A stretch of DNA of 9,482 bases from Acidobacteriaceae bacterium (GTDB lineage: Bacteria > Acidobacteriota > Terriglobia > Terriglobales > Acidobacteriaceae): positions 1,063-10,544 of the forward strand of contig PLKU01000385.1 in NCBI GenBank assembly GCA_003140705.1, read 5' to 3'. The notes beneath the pieces were generated by a model. That model was not told the origin of the DNA, did not search any database, and saw only the letters and a list, made by a program, of their open reading frames with translations. The position numbers and the translations under genes were made by a program. Each line of letters opens with the position of its first letter. Within the stretch, counting starts at the first letter, position 1. Shown here in pieces: positions 1 through 6,624 of the stretch.

Positions 1-150
1 GTTCCAGGGCTAAACAACGCCACCGGCAAGGATATACAGAGGAGCTACGCCACGCTCCTGATCGTGATCACGCCACACGTCGTTCGCGGGACCCAATCTT
101 CAGGACGCTCGCCGATGATCCGAGTTGAAAAAAGCTCGACTTCGCGGTAA
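1..150 (+). CDS. Secretin C-terminus (type II/IV secretion or pilus family), partial
   Basis: The first frame of the + strand is open from the window edge to a TAA at 148-150, giving 49 residues; the start lies outside the window. The stretch begins VPGLNN and contains LLIVITPHVVRG, which matches the end of the secretin domain of GspD/PilQ-type proteins, where a proline-glycine turn is followed by the last membrane strand and the conserved (L/I)-(I/V)-x-(I/L)-T-P-x-(I/V)-V. Secretins form the outer-membrane gate of type II secretion and type IV pilus machines. After this motif comes a polar tail of about 20 residues rich in Ser, Arg and Thr. Which secretin system it belongs to cannot be told from the fragment. 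It faces the - strand thiol protein gene, 138 bases away. The motif is clear but short, so the family call is moderate. Confidence 0.62.
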   Translation, partial: VPGLNNATGKDIQRSYATLLIVITPHVVRGTQSSGRSPMIRVEKSSTSR

Positions 151-288
151 GGCTCAACCCGGCGAAACGGTTTCTCATCCTCACTTTCAAGGCAAAAGAT
201 TACCCCCCCACCTCCAACACGGCCCGTAAATCGGGCGTTGCCATTCGATGGGGGCAAGGTTACCAGTTGCTCTGGGTCGCGGCCGCTC
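151..288. other. Convergent intergenic gap; no clear terminator
   Basis: This 138-base gap lies between two converging genes, where a bidirectional terminator would be expected. The only hairpin I see is a 5-bp stem, GCCCG at 222-226 with CGGGC at 232-236 and a 5-base loop, with no T-run on either strand. A run of seven C lies at 203-209. No small gene is convincing here. Confidence 0.4.
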
Positions 289-1290
289 CTACTGGGTGAT
301 GCCGTCCAGCTTTTCCTGATACTCGACGATCTTCTTGATCACGTCGTACGAAGCCCCGCCAATGGGGATCTGGCGGCCGTTGATCACCAGTGTGGGTGTC
401 TCGTTGATATTCAGATCCTGAGCCAGCTTGACCGAGGCTTCAACCGAGTGGCCAACTTCCGGAGTGGATGAACAGGCAGCGATCTTCACGGGATCGAGAC
501 CGGCTTTCACCACGGCGCTATTCAAGGTGAGGGTAGCGCCATCTGGGGTGGCTAGTCCATCCTGGCCATCAAAGACGGAAGACGTGTACTGGAAGAAGGC
601 GTTGCTGCCACCCTGCTTGGTAACGCAAACGGCGTATTCGGCAGCCTTCACAGCCTGAGGGTGAAGCTTGGCGAGTGGGTAGTTTTGAAAGACAATGCGC
701 GCCTTGGGGAAATCCACGGCTAGCTTATCCATGTTCGCCTGCGCGTCCTTGCAATGCGGGCATTGGAAATCCGCAAACTCGACCATCTCCAGTTCCTTGG
801 AGGCGGAACCACGATACGGGCCATCGGCGCGGTCTTCGACCATTTTGCGATATTCGGCGAATGGGTGATCTCCGAAAGCAATGACCTGGTCGTCGGCGAT
901 AATGTGCTTTCCGTCCTGCAGAACAAAGAACCCAACCGCCGAAGGCTTCATCTTACCGGTCTTGTCTCCCACAAAGATGACCACCTTGCTGAGGCCCTCG
1001 ACCGGAGTCTTGAGAATGGCTTGTACCTGCCAGATGCGGTTTTCATCGTAGCCCCAGCTGGTCTGCAGAAAGTTGTCGATGGTCTCTTTGGTGGGCGATG
1101 CTGCGGTGAAGTTGGCCGGATCGGGCTTGGGAAACACGGGAGCCGCGGATGGCGCAGGGGCTGCCGGAGCCGCAGGGGTCGCATCTTGCGGAGGCGTAGC
1201 CGGAACTTGCTGCTGGGCAGCGGAGAAGACGGTCAATGAAAACGCAACCAGCACGGCTTCGCTGGCGAAACGAATGGACGAACGGATCAA
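289..1290 (-). CDS. Exported DsbA/DsbG-like thiol-disulfide oxidoreductase (Thioredoxin_4 type)
   Basis: The 333-residue product starts with a signal peptide: basic RSSIR, a hydrophobic core at about 11-23, and a likely cleavage site near SAA/QQQ at 23-28. A Pro/Ala-rich linker spans 29-56. Residues 60-160 form an extra domain with strand-like segments (LSKVVIFVGD, VGFFVLQDGKHIIAD). A thioredoxin-fold domain of DsbA/Thioredoxin_4 type follows at about 165-330, with the active site CPHC at 177-180 and the cis-proline of the TPT motif at P299. Two further cysteines, C222 and C273, could form a structural disulfide. The protein should act in the periplasm, oxidising or isomerising disulfides in exported proteins; which of the two is not settled. 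The start is TTG, supported by AAGGAG 7 bases upstream and by the signal peptide beginning there; no in-frame ATG occurs until after residue 110. It lies 158 bases downstream of nadE on the same strand. Confidence 0.87.
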   Translation of the reverse strand: MIRSSIRFASEAVLVAFSLTVFSAAQQQVPATPPQDATPAAPAAPAPSAAPVFPKPDPANFTAASPTKETIDNFLQTSWGYDENRIWQVQAILKTPVEGLSKVVIFVGDKTGKMKPSAVGFFVLQDGKHIIADDQVIAFGDHPFAEYRKMVEDRADGPYRGSASKELEMVEFADFQCPHCKDAQANMDKLAVDFPKARIVFQNYPLAKLHPQAVKAAEYAVCVTKQGGSNAFFQYTSSVFDGQDGLATPDGATLTLNSAVVKAGLDPVKIAACSSTPEVGHSVEASVKLAQDLNINETPTLVINGRQIPIGGASYDVIKKIVEYQEKLDGITQ

Positions 1291-1297
1291 GCTGATT

Positions 1298-1303
1298 CTC
1301 CTT
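1298..1303 (-). promoter_or_regulatory. Shine-Dalgarno AAGGAG fixing the TTG start of the thiol protein
   Basis: Read on the - strand this is AAGGAG, followed by 7 bases and then TTG at 1290-1288. The motif and spacing are near ideal, and this is the main reason for choosing TTG as the start. The nearby ATG at 1312-1310 is in another frame. Confidence 0.75.
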
Positions 1304-1448
1304 ATGTTGCATTACTAGGGTTCGTGCGCCCTGTTTAATTTCGTGCTGTGTCGACGCCCCCTGGTGGTCGCATCGACTGAAGGGTGATGACGGCGAAGTG
1401 CTCTATCCATGGTAATGCTTTGCCACGGGCAGACTACCGGATTCTAGC

Positions 1449-3113
1449 TTAAACCTGAACCTTGACAGCGATGGGAAACCTGCGGCCCATGCCAAACGAC
1501 TTGGAAGTGACCTTCAGGACCGGCGCGGCCTGCTGGCGTTTGTACTCGGATCGCTCAACCAGGTGTACAACCTGCTTGACCAGTTCAAGCGAGAATCCGT
1601 GAGCCTGAACAATGCGTTCCGGGGTCTCATAGCGCTCCACGTAGGCTTCCAGGATGGGGTCAAGAATCTCGTAGGGCGGCAGCGAATCGGTATCCTTCTG
1701 GTCTGGGCGCAGCTCCGCGGAAGGCGGCTTGTCAAGAATCGCCAGCGGGATCAACTCGTGATCTCGATTGAGCCAACGGCAAACCGCGTAAACTCGCGTC
1801 TTCACCAGGTCACCGATCACCGCCAAAGCACCCACCATATCGCCGTAGAGGGTGCAGTACCCAACAGCCATCTCCGACTTGTTGCCCGTAGTTAGCACTA
1901 ACGCGGAGAACTTGTTGGAAAGAGCCATCAGCAGCCCCCCCCGTATGCGGGACTGAATGTTCTCTTCAGTCGTGTCAATCTTCATTCCTGCAAAGTGAAG
2001 CTCCAGGGCTCGCGTGTACTCGTGAAACAGGTCGCTGATCGCAATGACTTCAAATCGAATTCCAAGATTTGCAGCCAACGTGCGGCTGTCGTCAATGGAA
2101 CCTGAGGAAGAGTAGGGGCTGGGCATCCCGACCGCAATCACGTTTTCAGCGCCCAATGCCTCTTTGGCAATGGCCGCCACCAATGCGGAGTCGATACCGC
2201 CGCTCAGGCCCACCAGAACCTTGCAAAAGCCGCACTTGCGCACGTAGTCGCGCGTACCGAGAACCAATGCATGATAAGCGGCCGCGGTGTCATCATCTTC
2301 CGGATCGGGGACCGATGGCACATGAGCCGGCACGTTGATCGCGGCGTCCATGTCGATCACTACAAGATCTTCCTTGAAAGAAGCGGCCTGCGTGATCAGT
2401 CCGCCGCGCCAATCGAAAGCAAGGGAGGAGCCGTCGAAAATTAAGCTGTCATTGCCGCCTACCTGGTTGCACATCAGCACCGGTATACCGTCACGACGCG
2501 CGATGGCAGCAAGCATCTGGCGCCGAATGGCGCGCTTGCCGTGCCAGAATGGCGACGAGGATAGGTTGATGTGCACCGCTGGCTTTTGCTGCATCAACTC
2601 TGCCATTGGATCGACCTTGTAAAGAGGCCGCGCCCAGAAATTCTTGTCGTTCCAGGCATCTTCGCAGATGGTGATGGCTAGCCGAACACCATCGAGCTCG
2701 ACCACCTGCTGCTGCCGAGACGGGGCGAAATAACGCGGTTCATCGAAGACGTCGTAGAACGGCAACAATCGTTTGTGCTGCTCGAGCAGCAACTGGCCGC
2801 GATCAAGCAGAACCGCGGCGTTCACTGCAGGCTTGCCACTCTCTCCACCGGCAGGCAGCGCCACTCCGGCCGCCACAGCGGTGGACAAGTGTTCCGTTGC
2901 CGCAGCAAGTTCATCGACAGCCGTGCGGCACCGGGCCAGGAAGCTCGGTTTCTCAAGGAAATCGGCAGGGGGATAGCCACAGATTGCCAGCTCGGAGAAC
3001 ACGGTGAGTCGAGCGCCCAAGTCGGCCGCCCGCTGGCTCGCGACGACAAGTTTTTCAAGATTTCCGTTGAAATCCCCAACAATAGGATTGATCTGGGCCA
3101 GTGCAATCTTCAC
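1449..3113 (-). CDS. nadE: Glutamine-dependent NAD+ synthetase
   Basis: This cytosolic enzyme amidates nicotinic acid adenine dinucleotide to NAD+ using ATP and ammonia released from glutamine, the last step of NAD synthesis. The 554 residues fit the usual size of the two-domain bacterial form. Residues 1 to about 260 are the nitrilase-type glutaminase domain with the triad E41 (SELAICGYPP), K114 (QHKRLLPFYD) and C150 (TICEDAW). Residues of about 280-554 are the synthetase domain: the ATP pyrophosphatase loop SGGIDS at 304-309, PSPYSSSGS at 331-339, TTGNKSE at 408-414, and the KPPSAELRPDQKDTD segment from 462. The start is GTG: KIALAQINP is the conserved family N-terminus, and an in-frame TAG lies four codons upstream, so no earlier start exists. 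No well-spaced Shine-Dalgarno is visible; the purine run AGAAAGG abuts the start. All catalytic residues are present, so the enzyme should be active. Confidence 0.97.
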   Translation of the reverse strand: MKIALAQINPIVGDFNGNLEKLVVASQRAADLGARLTVFSELAICGYPPADFLEKPSFLARCRTAVDELAAATEHLSTAVAAGVALPAGGESGKPAVNAAVLLDRGQLLLEQHKRLLPFYDVFDEPRYFAPSRQQQVVELDGVRLAITICEDAWNDKNFWARPLYKVDPMAELMQQKPAVHINLSSSPFWHGKRAIRRQMLAAIARRDGIPVLMCNQVGGNDSLIFDGSSLAFDWRGGLITQAASFKEDLVVIDMDAAINVPAHVPSVPDPEDDDTAAAYHALVLGTRDYVRKCGFCKVLVGLSGGIDSALVAAIAKEALGAENVIAVGMPSPYSSSGSIDDSRTLAANLGIRFEVIAISDLFHEYTRALELHFAGMKIDTTEENIQSRIRGGLLMALSNKFSALVLTTGNKSEMAVGYCTLYGDMVGALAVIGDLVKTRVYAVCRWLNRDHELIPLAILDKPPSAELRPDQKDTDSLPPYEILDPILEAYVERYETPERIVQAHGFSLELVKQVVHLVERSEYKRQQAAPVLKVTSKSFGMGRRFPIAVKVQV

Positions 3114-3209
3114 CTTTCTAGTCTAATCCCGGAGAAGCGAGGGTCCTGCCTATTGTTTCGGACGGTACGTGACGCGGAGATTGCGCACGACCCAATCAGA
3201 TTCAGAATC

Positions 3210-3584
3210 CTACTCGAGCTGCGTCCACCCCTTGTTTTCGCCGCCAATCTGGAGGACTCCAAAGAGAATGGCGAGACCGGCTAGCCCAAGCAGAGAATGC
3301 CCGACGCCCAATCCAGTCCCCACGTTAACAACGAAAGCCAGGACGGACGTCGCAATGCAGCCAAAGAAGCCCCATCTCTTCCACCGCAAGAGCGCGATCG
3401 CAAAAATGACATTCAAAATGCCAACAAAGGCCAGAAGCGGGCCAACCCACCTGGGCTCGCCGGTAAGGCCCAGGGCTACGTGTGCCGATCCGAAGAGATA
3501 AAATCCAGCAACGATCGAGTTGGCAGCAATCATCAGCGCCAACCAGGCAGTCAGGCATCCATTTCGTTCTTTTCCAACAGTCAT
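3210..3584 (-). CDS. Small four-helix integral membrane protein, unknown function
   Basis: The product is 124 residues and mostly hydrophobic. Four membrane segments can be drawn at about 11-31, 48-66, 72-91 and 96-112, with the short basic loop RWKRWG between the second and third. This loop plus GFFGCIATSVLAFVVN resembles a widespread type of small uncharacterised four-helix protein, but I cannot attach a function. No catalytic or metal-binding motif is evident. I chose ATG at 3584 over GTG at 3590 because AAGAGG lies 8 bases before the ATG and only 2 before the GTG. It lies 71 bases downstream of the sugar transferase and 96 bases upstream of nadE on the same strand, so it may share a transcript with either. 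Its hydrophobic pattern makes a real gene likely. Confidence 0.75.
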   Translation of the reverse strand: MTVGKERNGCLTAWLALMIAANSIVAGFYLFGSAHVALGLTGEPRWVGPLLAFVGILNVIFAIALLRWKRWGFFGCIATSVLAFVVNVGTGLGVGHSLLGLAGLAILFGVLQIGGENKGWTQLE

Positions 3585-3592
3585 CTCCACTT

Positions 3593-3598
3593 CCTCTT
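3593..3598 (-). promoter_or_regulatory. Shine-Dalgarno AAGAGG deciding the ATG start of the membrane protein
   Basis: On the - strand AAGAGG is followed by 8 bases and then ATG at 3584-3582. The alternative GTG at 3590-3588 would be only 2 bases away, too close for normal initiation, so the start two codons shorter is preferred. Confidence 0.6.
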
Positions 3599-3655
3599 GC
3601 CCCCAGGGCGGTTCACTAATTCACCTGACTCTTCCGGAGCATGAAGAGAGGCTTA

Positions 3656-5173
3656 CTAGGAGCCCGTCCCAGCGAAGACGACGAGAATGGTGCGGACAAT
3701 GATCTTCAGGTCCAGCCAGATGCTCCAGTTGTCTATGTAGGAGACATCCAGCGAGATATAGCTATCGAATGAGGGGTCCTGCCGCGCCTGCACCTGCCAA
3801 AGTCCAGTGATGCCCGGGGTCACGTCAAGCCTGCGCAGATGGCCGAGTTTATATTCCTGAACTTCGCTCGCAAGGGGCGGACGAGGACCAACTATGCTCA
3901 TGTCGCCCTTTAAGACATTGAAGAACTGGGGCAACTCATCCAACGAATATTTGCGCAGAAACCGGCCTACATTGGTGACACGGGGATCGTTGGAAATCTT
4001 GAACAGCACGCCATCTCTTTCGTTCATGTGCATCACGTCCGCGCGGCGCTCCTCAGCGTCGCGAACCATGGTGCGGAACTTGGTGCAATGGAACACGCGG
4101 CCCTTCTTGCCGATGCGCTCTGACGAATACAAGATGGGACCGTGCGAATCCAGCTTGACTGCGATTGCCACTGCTGCCAATACAGGCGCGAGCACAATCA
4201 GCGCCAGGATTGAGAAGAAAATGTCGACCACTCGCTTGAGCAACAGACCCATCTCAGGAACGTGACCGCAATGCAGCGGGATGGTAGGAAACTGGCCGAT
4301 GTATTCGATGGGGCTGTTCCACGCCAGGCCGTCGTACATGTCGGGAACCACGCGCAGATCAACGCCGTGAAGTCGTGCCTGATCCAGCACGCTCTGCACA
4401 ATTCCGCGTTCGCAGGGAGTGGTGAAAAAGATCTCATCCACAAACTGCTTGCGTGCGTGCTGGAAGAGTGTGTCGAGTGTGCCCACGACATCGCCGGAGG
4501 TGGTGGTAAAGCGAGAGCTGGAACCGGGGAAGTCGATAAAACCCTTGAAGGTGTATCCAAGATGCCGGATGCTCTCCAAATGATGGCGGAGCGCATGCGC
4601 CTCCGGGCCGGTGCCCAGGATGAGCACGTTGCGGGTGCCCACGCCGCGGTCGAATCGCCTGTAAATCAGCATTCTGTAGAACAGTCGCCGCAGGCTCAGC
4701 GCAATCGTGACCAGTGCGACCGTGATCAAGACGATACTGCGGGGAATGTCCTGGGCATGAACCAGGTACAGAGTGCCGGTGAGCAGTAGCCCAGAGGTGA
4801 GGCAGGCCTGTACGCTCAGTCTCTGCTCATCCAAAAAGCTTGCCACTCGCGTGGGCGTGTACAAATGCATTCTGCGGCTGGTAATGATGAGCGCAACTGT
4901 AAATCCGCATAGCAGCGCCAGCAGGATGCCCATTGAACGGCCATGAATCAGCGTGCCGTGCCAGAACCCACGAGCACCAGCCAGTGGTCCCGTTTGAAAC
5001 TCATACAAAGTTGCAACCACAGCGGCCGCAAGGACGGTGACACCGTCGGCGATCATCCAAAGTTTCGTGGCGCCGCGGGAGCTTCGAGTGGAATGCGGTG
5101 GTGCTCCTCCTGCCCATTCAGCTGAGGAGGAGACTGAAGCTGATACTCTTTGCCAGAATTCCGATGTCGCCAT
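3656..5173 (-). CDS. Exopolysaccharide-type polyprenyl glycosylphosphotransferase (WcaJ/GumD-like sugar transferase)
   Basis: This inner-membrane enzyme transfers a sugar 1-phosphate from a nucleotide sugar to undecaprenyl phosphate, the first step of exopolysaccharide or related glycan assembly. The 505-residue length is usual for the large form. Four membrane segments lie at about 38-58, 80-98, 121-139 and 146-165. A Rossmann-like CoA_binding_3 domain follows from RNVLILGTGPEA (181-192) to about 300. A fifth hydrophobic segment, KRVVDIFFSILALIVLAPVL at 313-332, leads into the catalytic bacterial sugar transferase domain with KFRTM (365-369), SLDELPQ (410-416), VGPRP (428-432) and PGITGLWQV (453-461). 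All signature motifs are intact. Which sugar is used cannot be read from the sequence. No glycosyltransferase, Wzx, Wzy or Wzc gene lies in the window, so the gene stands apart from any polysaccharide cluster here. The ATG start has no strong Shine-Dalgarno (GAGG is 14 bases away). A long leader precedes it. Confidence 0.95.
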   Translation of the reverse strand: MATSEFWQRVSASVSSSAEWAGGAPPHSTRSSRGATKLWMIADGVTVLAAAVVATLYEFQTGPLAGARGFWHGTLIHGRSMGILLALLCGFTVALIITSRRMHLYTPTRVASFLDEQRLSVQACLTSGLLLTGTLYLVHAQDIPRSIVLITVALVTIALSLRRLFYRMLIYRRFDRGVGTRNVLILGTGPEAHALRHHLESIRHLGYTFKGFIDFPGSSSRFTTTSGDVVGTLDTLFQHARKQFVDEIFFTTPCERGIVQSVLDQARLHGVDLRVVPDMYDGLAWNSPIEYIGQFPTIPLHCGHVPEMGLLLKRVVDIFFSILALIVLAPVLAAVAIAVKLDSHGPILYSSERIGKKGRVFHCTKFRTMVRDAEERRADVMHMNERDGVLFKISNDPRVTNVGRFLRKYSLDELPQFFNVLKGDMSIVGPRPPLASEVQEYKLGHLRRLDVTPGITGLWQVQARQDPSFDSYISLDVSYIDNWSIWLDLKIIVRTILVVFAGTGS

Positions 5174-5595
5174 ATTTCGTCCGCAGACCTCAAAAGTTCA
5201 GGGAGAGAGTGGCGCTAAGATGCTCACGAATGAATCAATCAATCAAGCAAGGGAAAAGTAGAAAGTGAAATGCGGTTGAGAGGCGAACTCCCTTGTCGTT
5301 GGGCACCCATTTCTGTGCCTGGGTTGCCTGTCTCAACAGAATCCGCCCCATAGCTAGTAATCAGCCGAGGTTGATCGGATGTGCTGATGCACGACGCGCA
5401 CAGTTTTGCGTTTCCCAGCACCACCAAAAGTTGACCAGAAGTAAGTCCTGATCATCACCTGCTGGCAACGAACCTATGTAACAGCGAGCAAACTGCTCTC
5501 ACCGCTAGGCGCGGCCCAATGTATGATGGCGAAACTTGCACAACTGGGCCCTTTGAACCGCTTCCCCTAGGATAAAAACCAATGAGACTAAAGCA

Positions 5596-5604
5596 ATTAT
5601 ACCA
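5596..5604 (-). promoter_or_regulatory. Extended -10 promoter for the sugar transferase
   Basis: On the - strand this reads TGG-TATAAT, a perfect sigma-70 -10 hexamer with the extended -10 TG one base upstream. The sequence about 17 bases further upstream, TATCAC, is a poor -35, as is common when the extended -10 is present. Transcription would start near 5589 and run to the ATG at 5173. The match is strong, but no second line of evidence exists. Confidence 0.55.
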
Positions 5605-5728
5605 AACTAGGCATCGTGGTGATAGCCCTCGTCCGGTGCCGGTTTCCGGTCAAGACCCTTTAATGAGTTTCTTGGACAACCTCTATCTTTAGGATAGCGC
5701 CGGATTGCCTATCGAAAGCAAGGATAAT

Positions 5729-5743
5729 CTTAGGATTCTTAGG
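5729..5743. repeat. Short direct repeat CTTAGG-ATT-CTTAGG within a TAGG-rich stretch
   Basis: CTTAGG occurs at 5729-5734 and again at 5738-5743, a 9-bp period. Related words lie nearby: the palindrome CCTAGG at 5566-5571 and 5769-5774, CTAGG at 5505-5509 and 5607-5611, and TTAGG at 5689-5693. This could be a cluster of protein-binding sites, but that is inference from word frequency alone. Confidence 0.3.
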
Positions 5744-5762
5744 TGACTAGATGATAAACGTG

Positions 5763-6614
5763 TTATTCCCTAGGTAACAGGTAGGCGTCCAGTGTGAGGA
5801 ATTGTTGAATATGCGGGTCGGTAGACTCCATAAACTCCCGCAACGGGCCAAAAAACTGGGCTCGGCCCTGGTGGAGAAAAAGCACCTGGTCGGCAAGCCT
5901 TTCAGCAAAACGCATGTCATGCGTAACCACAATGCTGGTGAATCCAAGCTGCTTCTTGAGACGTTGAATCAGGTCTCCGAGCCGGCGCGCGATAATCGGA
6001 TCGACCATCGTGGTTGGTTCGTCGTAAAGCACCACTTCAGGCTGGGCTGCGAGCGCCCGGGCAATGGCCACGGCGCGTTTACGGCCTGTGGAAAGGCTGG
6101 CCGGGAGAGCTTCCGCTACATCTTCGGCCCCGACCATGCGAATCAACCGGTCAACAATCTGTTGGATTTGGTCCTCGGCAAGCCCACCCTTCTCACGCAG
6201 TGGAAAAGCGACGTTTTCGCGCACGGTCATCGAGTCGAACAAAGCGCCGTTCTGAAAAACCATGGTGACGCGCTTGCGAATCGCCTGCATGCCCTCTTCG
6301 CTCAGGCCGTTGATCTCCTCGCCCTCGACGCGCATGGATCCGACTTGCGGTTTGAGAAATCCCATGAGGATACGGAGAGCTACTGATTTTCCAACGCCGC
6401 TTCTTCCCAGAATGCAGAGTGTCTGGCCACGGTGGACCGTGAAGCTCACATCATCCAGAACTTTGTGTTCATCAAACCATATGGAGACGTGGCTGAACGA
6501 GACCATGGGGACAGAGGACCCGTTAACAGGCAAAACAATTGCCGGATCAGACTCCGCGCCCAGGGATTCGGACAGCATCCCGGGGAACTCCGGATTGGAG
6601 GCAAAATCAGACAT
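5763..6614 (-). CDS. MlaF-like ABC transporter ATP-binding protein
   Basis: This is a cytosolic ATPase subunit of an ABC importer or lipid transporter, 283 residues long. After a non-conserved N-terminal stretch of about 36 residues, the nucleotide-binding domain shows Walker A GRSGVGKS (70-77), the Q-loop with Q121 in VFQNGALFDSMTV, signature LSTGR (174-178), Walker B VVLYDEP with E199, D-loop MVDP (203-206) and the switch H232. The FQNGALFDSMTVRENVAFPL and LYDEPTT..DP wording is that of the MlaF/Ttg2A group, which powers phospholipid or hydrophobic-compound trafficking with an MlaE permease and MlaD MCE protein. Neither partner is in the window. The signature departs from the usual LSGGM. 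The gene begins 10 bases after the mobA stop, so the two are probably cotranscribed. The Shine-Dalgarno of the first ATG is weak; ATG at codon 13 or 37 would also keep the whole domain. Confidence 0.93.
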   Translation of the reverse strand: MSDFASNPEFPGMLSESLGAESDPAIVLPVNGSSVPMVSFSHVSIWFDEHKVLDDVSFTVHRGQTLCILGRSGVGKSVALRILMGFLKPQVGSMRVEGEEINGLSEEGMQAIRKRVTMVFQNGALFDSMTVRENVAFPLREKGGLAEDQIQQIVDRLIRMVGAEDVAEALPASLSTGRKRAVAIARALAAQPEVVLYDEPTTMVDPIIARRLGDLIQRLKKQLGFTSIVVTHDMRFAERLADQVLFLHQGRAQFFGPLREFMESTDPHIQQFLTLDAYLLPRE

Positions 6615-6624
6615 CCCGGTGAAA

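Larger units (their letters stand above)
5174..5762. other. 589-base intergenic region with promoter and long leader
   Basis: No convincing gene lies here. On the - strand it contains an extended -10 promoter at 5596-5604 directed at the sugar transferase, so about 415 bases from the predicted start to 5174 would be untranslated leader. The distal part (about 5565-5775) is more AT-rich than the flanking genes and holds many (C/T)TAGG motifs and four GATAG/CTATC words. Nearer the gene are a 5-bp hairpin (GGCAC 5302-5306 with GTGCC 5315-5319) and three tandem AATC units at 5233-5244. A 62-codon TTG-initiated - strand frame at 5239-5427 has no ribosome binding site and no recognisable domain, so I do not call it. 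Confidence 0.55.

Noticed and set aside
45..257. 70-codon - strand frame at the left end
   Set aside because: It is antisense to the secretin fragment and runs into the intergenic gap; composition and lack of motifs suggest chance.
754..1239. 161-codon open frame on the + strand
   Set aside because: It lies wholly antisense to the thiol protein gene, has low-complexity Gly/Arg-rich sequence from the Pro/Ala linker, and shows no domain.
3599..3609. GCCC-CCA-GGGC mini hairpin before the small membrane protein gene
   Set aside because: A 4-bp stem with a 3-base loop and no T-run; not enough for a terminator.
5233..5244. AATC tandem repeat
   Set aside because: Only three units; too short to treat as a meaningful repeat or phase-variable tract, though it lies in the leader.
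5239..5427. 62-codon - strand frame in the intergenic gap
   Set aside because: It starts with TTG, has no Shine-Dalgarno and no domain or signal peptide. It could be a leader peptide but nothing supports it.
5596..5604. Sigma-54 promoter reading of TGG...TTGC on the - strand
   Set aside because: The spacing between the GG and GC elements is 7 bases, not the required 10, so the site fits sigma-70 extended -10 better.
5648..5653. TTGACC as a -35 box on the - strand
   Set aside because: At 16-18 bases downstream there is no -10-like hexamer (GAGGGC region), and it is too far from the TATAAT at 5596-5601 to pair with it.
5802..6386. 194-codon open frame on the + strand
   Set aside because: It is antisense to the ABC ATPase, whose motifs are all intact; this is a shadow frame of GC-rich coding DNA.
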